DNA of 16,868 nucleotides, taken from Thermoplasmata archaeon. GTDB taxonomy: Archaea > Thermoplasmatota > Thermoplasmata > Thermoplasmatales > Thermoplasmataceae. Numbering within the stretch: position 1 is the first letter of the stretch; the number at the start of each line of letters is the position of its first letter. The DNA lies in the NCBI GenBank assembly GCA_021797025.1, contig JAKAAK010000036.1, positions 1 to 16,868 on the forward strand. The letters run 5' to 3'. The position numbers were made by a program, and so were the translations under genes. Of this stretch, positions 7,508 to 13,935 are shown one piece after another. Under the pieces are notes generated by a model. That model did no database searches. It was not told where the DNA came from and was given only the letters and a program-made list of their open reading frames with translations.

Positions 7508-9156
7508 CTTTTCTTTTCGTAAACTATTATATGTGCTGGTGTATAACTATCTATTACAGTGTAATTGTTAATTATGGAACTATTATTAACAATACTTTGC
7601 AGGGACCGGCTACCTCCAATTTTAGCCCAGAGAGAATTATTCTGTATAACAATGTATCTGTATTCTGGCAGGATATTATAATATCCGGGAGACCAGGGGG
7701 TGGAATAGGTGTTTATGTCATTGCTAAAATAAGGCATCAATGAGTTTTCAGTCAGTATATATGAATTCTGAGGAAGATTATGGGAAATATTAATGAGGAA
7801 AGAAGCAGCCCCATCCGGATTTTGCTCAAATATATCATTCATCGTGCTATGGTCTGTTTGATGTATAGCTGGAGGTGATAATAATCCGTATGGTATCGAT
7901 ATAACCAGTACCACAATTATAATTATGCTTATGACACGAACCCATGCATTCCCATCATGCATTTTTGCAGATAGTTTCTTTGCCCGTAATCTCATGGATT
8001 TATTATGGCTATAAATATACTTCCCGAGGGATATTAAATTATACGTACCGATTATTGCAGATATGTATATAGCCCCTACTACCATAGCAGAATACTGGTA
8101 ACCGAGCTGGTAATAAGCAGAGTATGAGGAGGGCATAGCGTACAGAATATATGGAAGCAGAAGCATTAATGATAAAGGAGAAAACAATGGAAGGTAAATA
8201 TTTGAACCGAATAAAAGATTAATGTAAAATATTTTTCCACTGGAATTTGTTTGAATAATTGATGCAAATTCTCCCGGGTTGTGGAATAACAATAATAACA
8301 ATGCAACTGGAGAGCTCACAGGTGTGCCGGTTTCACCTGTTGTTGGGAATGCTGAAAATGATGATATTCCGGAAATATCAGATTTCATAAATCCAGCAAA
8401 TATAAGATATCCATATAGGATTACAATGAAAATAATAAAGTATACAAAATTCTTTGCCCCGGTTGGTTTAGATTTTGCTGATAGCCAGGTTTTGATTTTC
8501 TTTCCTCTTGCCGTATGAAGATATAAGAATTCATACAATAATAATATAGCAACCAGATAAATGAAACTGGCATGCAGGCTTATTATAAATGCCATAGAAA
8601 TTATTTGAAGCATTCTCTTTTCTGTTAAAAATGCATAAAATGCAAGTAAAAAGAAGAAGGGCAGAAATGCCATATTGTGGAATGAAAATGATATCAGGCC
8701 CTCTGTAAATGGAGAAAATTCATAGGATAACAGAAAGCCAATTGATATAAGATAAAGCAATTTCTGTGACTTTATGTGGTCATTTAATAGTTCCATTGAA
8801 AGCATATATACTATATAACCTCCCAATACAATAAACAGGTCTTCGTATATCATGAGAGATATTGGGGAAGGAAAAAAATAGTAAATGGGCACCTGGGTAA
8901 ACTTAAAAATTGTAAAATGCTGTGCAAGTGTGTTTTCATTTAATAATGGCGTATAGAATACTCCTTTGTGAATAAAAGCATAGAGGCTCTGTGCATTAAT
9001 ACCAAGGTCATAGGCTGATGTTCCCAGTGAATAATACTGCAGGATAGAAAATATAGAGAATACTATAAAGAATGCAATGGCTATTGCAAAGGCCAGAAAA
9101 TCTTTTTTATGGCTACGAATATATTGAGATATTCTTTCATTCAGGTTAGAAAGCAT
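7477..9156 (-). CDS. DUF2079 multi-spanning membrane protein (copy 2)
   Basis: A 559-residue integral membrane protein of the DUF2079 family. The first helix (about 19-40) is followed by the signature SAYDLGINAQSLY (47-59) and NENTLAQHFT (73-82), a conserved extracytoplasmic loop typical of the family. Around ten hydrophobic segments extend to about residue 435, with a basic cytoplasmic loop near 390-405. A smaller external C-terminal domain (about 440-550) contains LTENSLMPYF and IVIQNNSLWA. It differs from copy 1 in lacking the long sequon-rich tail. A TATA element about 30 bases upstream fits a leaderless message. The last ten or so codons (after VYEKKS) are read from sequence that on the other strand is the end of an IS66 transposase, so the native tail has probably been replaced. 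Function unproven; membrane glycosyltransfer is a reasonable guess. Confidence 0.85.
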   Translation of the reverse strand: MLSNLNERISQYIRSHKKDFLAFAIAIAFFIVFSIFSILQYYSLGTSAYDLGINAQSLYAFIHKGVFYTPLLNENTLAQHFTIFKFTQVPIYYFFPSPISLMIYEDLFIVLGGYIVYMLSMELLNDHIKSQKLLYLISIGFLLSYEFSPFTEGLISFSFHNMAFLPFFFLLAFYAFLTEKRMLQIISMAFIISLHASFIYLVAILLLYEFLYLHTARGKKIKTWLSAKSKPTGAKNFVYFIIFIVILYGYLIFAGFMKSDISGISSFSAFPTTGETGTPVSSPVALLLLLFHNPGEFASIIQTNSSGKIFYINLLFGSNIYLPLFSPLSLMLLLPYILYAMPSSYSAYYQLGYQYSAMVVGAIYISAIIGTYNLISLGKYIYSHNKSMRLRAKKLSAKMHDGNAWVRVISIIIIVVLVISIPYGLLSPPAIHQTDHSTMNDIFEQNPDGAASFLINISHNLPQNSYILTENSLMPYFSNDINTYSTPWSPGYYNILPEYRYIVIQNNSLWAKIGGSRSLQSIVNNSSIINNYTVIDSYTPAHIIVYEKKSYISASDNKI

Positions 9157-9180
9157 TATAAAAGATAAGTAAAATTTCCT

Positions 9181-9190
9181 ATTTAATATA
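9181..9190 (-). promoter_or_regulatory. TATA-like box of DUF2079 copy 2
   Basis: TATATTAAAT on the minus strand is centred about 30 bases before the ATG at 9156, consistent with a leaderless or very short leader transcript. Confidence 0.4.
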
Positions 9191-9561
9191 TCCTTATACT
9201 TTTATTTTCAGCTCAGCTTGTTACACGTAATACATTTTTAGTTGAACCAGATTTTCATTGATGCATTCCTTTTAATTATGGGCGGCTATATTTGAGAAAT
9301 TATAGCGGTATTTGAATGTGCTGAAATGGAGAATATTGATCACTAAAAGTATCTATAGGTTAATCCACCAATACATTATTCCCGATGTACAAGTAAAAAT
9401 CAAATAGATATAGTATGATAGGGTTCATCTATATGTACATAGTGAAATAAATCGTTTCATATGTGTTGAAATTTAACTGGCGCGTACCATGGTTAACCCT
9501 TGTTATTTTCCGTTCAAATATAGGTACAGTTTAGAATTACATACTCTAGTAAGAATGAAAG
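9191..9561. other. Intergenic region upstream of the ubiquitin-like operon
   Basis: No open frame, tRNA or repeat is evident in these roughly 370 bases. They separate the glycan locus from the ubiquitin-like operon and contain the boundary between the two. Regulatory sites may be present, but none stands out besides the TATA box that follows. Confidence 0.5.
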
Positions 9562-9570
9562 CTTTTATAT
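9557..9570 (+). promoter_or_regulatory. BRE/TATA promoter of the ubiquitin-like operon
   Basis: GAAAGCTTTTATAT combines a purine-rich BRE-like GAAA with TTTTATAT centred near 9567. Initiation about 26 bases downstream would fall near 9593, giving a leader of about 17 bases that just includes the Shine-Dalgarno site. Confidence 0.6.
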
Positions 9571-9595
9571 CAGGTGCAAATTACAATATACAATT

Positions 9596-9602
9596 AGGAG
9601 GA
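9596..9602 (+). promoter_or_regulatory. Strong Shine-Dalgarno site before the ubiquitin-like gene
   Basis: AGGAGGA ends 7 bases before the ATG at 9610. Most other genes in this window look leaderless, so a leadered message with a consensus ribosome site marks this operon as different and fixes the start of the first gene. Confidence 0.75.
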
Positions 9603-9609
9603 TAAAAAT

Positions 9610-9858
9610 ATGGAGAAAGAAGAAAAAAAATTTGAAATTATAGTTAATGGTAAGCCTAAACCATGGCAAGAAGATTCTATTAATTACACGCAGATAGTTA
9701 ATTTGGCATTCCCACAGGCAACCAATCCTACTGATGTATTTACAGTACAGTACAATCATGGTACAAAGGATCAACCTCATGGAACTATGGTTGAAGGCCA
9801 GTCAGTAGCAATCAAAAGTGGTATGATTTTTGATGTCACCAGAACTTTTAAATCATAG
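9610..9858 (+). CDS. Ubiquitin-like protein, multiubiquitin-domain type (single domain)
   Basis: An 82-residue protein that resembles prokaryotic multiubiquitin-type (PF14452-like) proteins linked to E1/E2 genes. KKFEIIVNGKPKPW (6-19) is the first beta-hairpin of a beta-grasp fold; INYTQIVNLAFPQ (24-36) is the helix; VFTVQYNHGTKDQPHG (43-58) and VEGQSVAIKSGMIFDVT (61-77) supply the later strands. Only one domain is present. The tail is TRTFKS; there is no C-terminal di-glycine, unlike ubiquitin, but relatives I recall end in a similar '(N)VTATDKS', so this may be the normal form. It would be the protein modifier activated by the E1-like gene that begins 26 bases before this one ends. The start is fixed by a strong ribosome site. 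Substrates are unknown. Confidence 0.85.
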   Translation: MEKEEKKFEIIVNGKPKPWQEDSINYTQIVNLAFPQATNPTDVFTVQYNHGTKDQPHGTMVEGQSVAIKSGMIFDVTRTFKS

Positions 9859-11017
9859 TCCGGATCTGAAGCAACTCAGGGACGAAGGCTATGAAATAAG
9901 CATTGTAAATACTTATCTTTTAGTCAAACATGTACCGTATGTAAATGATACGAAAAACATTGTATATGGAATACTTATTTCTACTCTTGATTTAGCAGGT
10001 GATAACACTGTAAAACCAAAAAGTCATGTTGTTCTCTGGGCAGGCTCCTATCCATGCAATTCAGAGGGGATAAAACTTTCAATGTTAGTAAACGACCCTA
10101 ACAGGCATGACAAGATATGTGAAGATCTTTATGCAACTCTTTCATTCTCACAGAAACTGCGCAATGAAGGCTATAATGACTACTATGAAAAGATTACAAC
10201 ATATGTTAAAATACTTGAAAGCTATGCTCATGTCATTGATCCTAACGCCACAGCCAGGACTTTTCCGGTTATTCCATCTGATAAAGATAACTCTGTTTTC
10301 TGCTATATGGATACTGCAACTAGCCGTGCTGGCATTTCGGCAGCCAATGAAAAGTTAAATACTGGCAAAATAGCGATTATAGGATTAGGTGGTACAGGTT
10401 CTTACGTTCTAGATTTTATAGCTAAAACCCCGGTAGAGGAGATCCACCTCTTTGACGGGGATGATTTCCTTCAACATAATGCCTTCCGATCTCCAGGTGC
10501 GCCTGATATTGATGAACTTAAAAAAAAGGAGCGCAAAGTTGACTGGTTTGCTGGAGTCTATTCGAAGATGAGACATAATATATTTCCACATGCACAATAC
10601 ATCGATGAAAAAAATGTAGTTGAACTGAAAGATATGAACTTTGCATTTATTTGTATGGATGGACAAAATAAGAAAGCAATAATTGACTTTTTTCTTGAAA
10701 AAAAGATACCGTTCATAGATACAGGTATTGGTATATATGATACTGATGGCCTTCTGGGTGGCGGTGCAAGGGTCACAACGTGTACCCCCAATTTTAATGA
10801 ACACATAGCAAGACGAATCGACTTCAACGGAGATGGAAACAATGAATATGAAACAAACATACAAATAGCGGAGATTAATGCTCTGAATGCAGCCCTTGCT
10901 GTTATTAAATGGAAGAAATTGTCTGGTTTTTATTTAGATATGGGAAATGAGTACAACACAACGTATGGTATTATTACGAATAGTATAGATAACGATGAGT
11001 ATTTTGAAAAGAAATAG
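9833..11017 (+). CDS. Fused E2-like (DUF6791) and E1-like (ThiF) ubiquitin-activating/conjugating enzyme
   Basis: A 394-residue two-domain protein counted from ATG 9833 (a TTG lies just before at 9830). Residues 1-150 are DUF6791/E2-like: SPDLKQLRDEGYEI (9-22), LLVKHVPYVN (29-38), VVLWAGSYPCNSEG (66-79, candidate Cys75) and DYYEKITTYVKILES (116-130). From about 178 it is a ThiF/E1 adenylation domain: AIIGLGGTGSYV (181-192, nucleotide loop), HLFDGDDF (205-212, ribose-binding Asp), NAFRSPGA (216-223, N/R motif) and FICMDG (272-277). TTCTPNFNEHI (315-325) resembles the catalytic Cys region of eukaryotic E1s (CT...EHC), making Cys317 the best candidate active Cys. The enzyme should adenylate the upstream ubiquitin-like protein's C-terminus and pass it on. 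Its gene overlaps the neighbours by 26 and 23 bases, implying coupled translation. The E2-like transfer role of Cys75 is inferred. Confidence 0.87.
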   Translation: MSPELLNHSPDLKQLRDEGYEISIVNTYLLVKHVPYVNDTKNIVYGILISTLDLAGDNTVKPKSHVVLWAGSYPCNSEGIKLSMLVNDPNRHDKICEDLYATLSFSQKLRNEGYNDYYEKITTYVKILESYAHVIDPNATARTFPVIPSDKDNSVFCYMDTATSRAGISAANEKLNTGKIAIIGLGGTGSYVLDFIAKTPVEEIHLFDGDDFLQHNAFRSPGAPDIDELKKKERKVDWFAGVYSKMRHNIFPHAQYIDEKNVVELKDMNFAFICMDGQNKKAIIDFFLEKKIPFIDTGIGIYDTDGLLGGGARVTTCTPNFNEHIARRIDFNGDGNNEYETNIQIAEINALNAALAVIKWKKLSGFYLDMGNEYNTTYGIITNSIDNDEYFEKK

Positions 11018-11384
11018 AATAATCAGGCCTGAATTCGTTGAATTTATTCCAGATGAGATAAAGGAGGGTGTATTGTACATATCTATTCGATATAACACAG
11101 CTACACATATGTGCCCTTCTGGCTGCGGTGAAATTGTAGTAACCCCTATTACACCAACAGACTGGACACTTATTTGGAATGGTGAATCTGTCTCGCTTTA
11201 CCCATCAATAGGTAATTGGACCCTTGCGTGCGAATCACATTACTGGATACGTGAGAACAGAATAATATGGTCCAGAAAATGGGATACACAAGAAATTGAA
11301 CTCGCAAAAGATATTGATAATAGAAACAAGGCGTATTATTTTCGCCATAAGAAGAAAAGTCCAGATGAAGTTAAAGAAAAATAG
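10995..11384 (+). CDS. DUF6527 family protein of the ubiquitin-like operon
   Basis: A 129-residue protein matching DUF6527, a small family found with ubiquitin-like/E1 genes in prokaryotes. The family core is visible: FVEFIPDEIKEGVLYISIRY (14-33), ATHMCPSGCGEIVVTPITP (36-54), WTLIWNGESVSLYPSIGNW (57-75) and CESHYWIRENRIIW (79-92). His38, Cys40, Cys44, Cys79 and His82 could bind zinc (C-x3-C...C-x2-H) or include a catalytic cysteine/histidine pair; the sequence cannot decide. In many related operons this position is held by a JAB/JAMM deconjugating peptidase, so a processing or deconjugating role is the natural hypothesis. The tail (about 105-129) is charged and likely flexible. The start ATG lies 23 bases inside the E1 gene, with no Shine-Dalgarno site, fitting translational coupling. 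A hairpin with a T-run follows. Confidence 0.82.
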   Translation: MSILKRNRIIRPEFVEFIPDEIKEGVLYISIRYNTATHMCPSGCGEIVVTPITPTDWTLIWNGESVSLYPSIGNWTLACESHYWIRENRIIWSRKWDTQEIELAKDIDNRNKAYYFRHKKKSPDEVKEK

Positions 11385-11398
11385 ATTAGAGTAGCGTC

Positions 11399-11419
11399 GA
11401 TCCGAACCGGATTATTTTT
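11399..11419 (+). terminator. Hairpin plus T-run after the ubiquitin-like operon
   Basis: ATCCG (11400-11404), an AAC loop and CGGAT (11408-11412) form a short stem, followed by TATTTTT. It begins 15 bases after the DUF6527 stop. Archaeal termination relies mainly on T-runs, so this is a plausible operon end. Confidence 0.4.
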
Positions 11420-11489
11420 CCCTCTATGAATTTATATATTGCTTTTATAGGGTCCTCTTTTGTCTAATGTATTTTACCTTTTTATTGGT

Positions 11490-11518
11490 CATATACATAT
11501 ACGTAGTATATGTATATG
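11490..11518. repeat. Perfect 13-bp inverted repeat with 3-base centre
   Basis: CATATACATATAC (11490-11502) and GTATATGTATATG (11506-11518) are exact reverse complements around GTA. It lies directly before a decayed transposase region. It may be a protein-binding site, a mobile-element end, or a cruciform-prone element; the simple TA-rich composition weakens any claim. Confidence 0.65.
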
Positions 11519-11522
11519 TATA

Positions 11523-12149
11523 GTGATTGGAATGGGACTAACTAGGAGTGAAAACATGTAGTACAGACTTGAGTTGATAAACAATATACTGGGGAAGACA
11601 TATACCATGTAACATCCGGAAAAGAATAGTGGTTGGAGAACATACGAATCTGTGTTTTCACAGAGAATTAAAACTGCAATGAAGGAACTTAACCACTTAT
11701 AGGGACAGTTGAATTCATTATGCATATCGTTAAAAGCCCCGGGCATCCTCATTCACTATCACTTAACCGGAGTAAATTAATACTTGTAAAACAATAGAAT
11801 GATTGTATTCAGACAATGAAGTTGTGATGGCCAAATCCAATCTCCATGTATTGATAATGAAAAATATTGCAAATTCAGATGCAACAGGGAATGCCACTAA
11901 TTATTCTTTAACAGACAAGAAAAACTATGAATCCTATGCGCAGAGGTTGAAATACCTTGCAAAGGGTTTGTAAATGACACTATGGATTAACTGGAACAGT
12001 AGTATAAAGGAGTCAATTCGGAGTTAGTATTTGTTAAAGACAAGAGAATGCTGGACTGTAATATAGCACCAAGAAGAGATGATAGGATAAGCAATACACT
12101 GTTATTCACCAATGTGTGGCACAATTTATCCAATATAGAGAGATTTTAG
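11523..12149 (+). pseudogene. Heavily decayed archaeal DDE-type transposase
   Basis: Fragments in several frames line up in the order of one transposase. Early pieces (11523-11760) include WRTYESVFSQRIKTAMKEL, broken by TAG and TAA stops. Around 11790-11973 one frame reads KTIE-stop-LYSDNEVVMAKSNLHVLIMKN and then SDATGNATNYSLTDKKNYES, closely like archaeal transposases with 'KTIERLYSD..V..ALHNLHVLLLK' and 'DATGDGTGYSL'. The latter holds the likely first catalytic Asp, and the TGA stands where Arg is expected. A C-terminal piece at 12021-12149 reads ELVFVKDKRMLDCN and DDRISNTLLFTNVWHNL. At least five stops and two frame changes rule out function. I recall the family from memory and cannot name its IS group. 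It explains the 945-base gap between the ubiquitin-like operon and the next gene. Confidence 0.6.
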
Positions 12150-12329
12150 AATAGTGTCACTCACTCTTAATTTTCTGAAGATATATATAATTACTACATA
12201 CGGTATCGATCTCTCCAGAAGCAAGCATTTTGATGAAAAATAAGAATAAGAAATAATTAATCTTCCAATGATATATAATTGGCATAGATGAGATGGGAAA
12301 GTTAAAGTATCTTAAATTGTTAATACAGC

Positions 12330-13841
12330 GTGATAAAATGGCCATCGTTTGGATATTTCCCATATAAAGGCACTTATGTTAGAATACACCATGGAAATAG
12401 CAATAAGCAATACGCAGATATTCCCTCAATTGCTGTATTCAATTTGTTGGCTGAACTTTCCGAAATTGAGGATGAATCTACGAATAGTGATGAATTTTGG
12501 AAAAAGGGTAAAAGCGCAATAGATAACTGGAATACCCAAATAAAAAAAACTTTGGAAATACCTGATGATATGATTGTAGCCTCTTTAGACAAATATTATT
12601 GGGGGGAGAGTGTGGAAAATGGAATTTATGGCCTAAGGATACATATAAACGAGAAAATATTCAACGATTTCCTTAAAGAACGCTCACAATCTCTCAAATC
12701 TCTGTATAGGGTATTTGAATATATTTCCGTTTGCAAAAACATATTTACACAGAAACAATTGGAAAATAAAAATTTTCGACATAAAATGGATGTATATACT
12801 GATAAAGTTAAGGAAACTGCTTCTGTGGATTTAAGTGAAATATCAAAATCTCTACAGGACTTGATAAAAACTACGGATAATACACGCGAACAAATTATGA
12901 GAAAGATTAACAGATTAGTTGATAAGGAAAAAAAACCATCATTCATTCCTTACACCGTAATCTACATGAATGAACTCAGACTCAAGTCTAGTTCTCTTGA
13001 ATCCCTTATATCTGTTGGAGACTTTTCTGGATGCATATCGCAAATGAGAGGTATGATTGAGGGGCTTACTAATAATATATTTCTTGATCAACTACACATG
13101 AATTTCATAGCGAAATACAAGAAAGAAACAGCGATGGAACTGAAATATATGTTTAATGAAGACTCATACAAAGAAGCGTTAAATTATGGCATCAAAGTTA
13201 ATTTACTCAATAGTAAATCAGACCTCGATAAGAATAAAACATTGGAAGGTATTGTAGAACATCTTCAACTGGACGATGACGAAATTAAAAAATTCATAAA
13301 CAATTTGCATAAGAAAATGTCCTTTGCTTTATATCTTATGGTGTATGGATTAAAAGTCTCAAAATCTCGGCTGCATGATGCCAAAAAGAATAAACTTAAC
13401 AAATCAAAATTGTGGATCTTTGATCCCGAGAACGAAAATAGCGATATTCTGATTAATGTATGTTTACAGGAAATAAAAGTTGCACTGGAAGATTCGGGAA
13501 TTCATAATGAGGAGAAAGTTGATGATTATTTAGGTTATGTAAGAAAAAAGATCAGGGAAGAAAAAATAATTCTTGTTCCGCTTATGCCGACATTATCCCG
13601 GAAAATTTCCAGTTATTCCGTATTAACTAAAACATCAGCTAGTGGATTGGCAGAAATGTATAACGAGTTTAGCCCATTTACTCACTCAACCTGGGAAACG
13701 TACACAATTTGGCCTTTTACATCTGTATTAGAAATCATGACTTTTAAAAATAACCTAAAGAGGTTTGTAGATATAATGAGTCAAGCCTTAGAGGATTATC
13801 TTGTATATTTCAATAAAATGATGGATTCCTTCTTTCTCTAG
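12330..13841 (+). CDS. Unknown 503-residue, mostly helical protein
   Basis: I do not recognise this protein. The start is GTG at 12330, with a TATA-like TTAAAGTAT 24 bases upstream (leaderless). Residues 1-115 form a mixed N-terminal domain (WPSFGYFPYKGTYVRIHHG; IYGLRIHINEKIF). Residues about 118-200 are charged and helical, with coiled-coil character. From about 208 the protein is alpha-helical: LRLKSSSLESLISVGDFSGC, then MRGMIEGLTNNIFLD (239-253), and a C-terminal block YNEFSPFTHSTWETYTIWPF (444-463) followed by long helices to the end. The last two features faintly recall HEPN-like/DUF5677-type helical domains ('Y..LS...H'), but no Rx4-6H RNase motif is visible. No signal peptide or membrane segment is evident. 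It is intact amid decayed insertion sequences, 945 bases beyond the ubiquitin-like operon; a defence role is only a guess. Confidence 0.8.
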   Translation: MIKWPSFGYFPYKGTYVRIHHGNSNKQYADIPSIAVFNLLAELSEIEDESTNSDEFWKKGKSAIDNWNTQIKKTLEIPDDMIVASLDKYYWGESVENGIYGLRIHINEKIFNDFLKERSQSLKSLYRVFEYISVCKNIFTQKQLENKNFRHKMDVYTDKVKETASVDLSEISKSLQDLIKTTDNTREQIMRKINRLVDKEKKPSFIPYTVIYMNELRLKSSSLESLISVGDFSGCISQMRGMIEGLTNNIFLDQLHMNFIAKYKKETAMELKYMFNEDSYKEALNYGIKVNLLNSKSDLDKNKTLEGIVEHLQLDDDEIKKFINNLHKKMSFALYLMVYGLKVSKSRLHDAKKNKLNKSKLWIFDPENENSDILINVCLQEIKVALEDSGIHNEEKVDDYLGYVRKKIREEKIILVPLMPTLSRKISSYSVLTKTSASGLAEMYNEFSPFTHSTWETYTIWPFTSVLEIMTFKNNLKRFVDIMSQALEDYLVYFNKMMDSFFL

Positions 13842-13882
13842 GTTATTAATAAATTTCTTAACAATTTATCTATCATTATAAT

Positions 13883-13916
13883 CGGGTCTTGAATATTGAA
13901 TAGCTGAAACGACCCG
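13883..13916. repeat. Inverted repeat 3' of the unknown gene
   Basis: CGGGTC (13883-13888) and GACCCG (13911-13916) are exact inverted repeats 22 bases apart, 42 bases after the stop of the 503-residue gene. A third related GGGTC occurs at 13937-13941, at the IS630-like element's end. It could be a weak terminator hairpin or a relic of insertion. Confidence 0.4.
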
Positions 13917-13935
13917 GCTAAACTATATAGAAGCT

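Noticed and set aside
9830..9832. TTG at 9830 as the start of the E2-E1 gene
   Set aside because: The ATG immediately after it (9833) fits the family start (SPELLNHSPDLK) equally well and is the stronger initiation codon.
10409..10864. Minus-strand open frame of 151 codons inside the E1-like gene
   Set aside because: It lies wholly antisense to a well-supported ThiF domain, has cysteine- and isoleucine-rich composition typical of a shadow frame, and resembles no family.
12338..12340. ATG at 12338 as the start of the 503-residue gene
   Set aside because: It is in a different frame; the GTG at 12330 is in frame and sits 24 bases from a TATA-like element.
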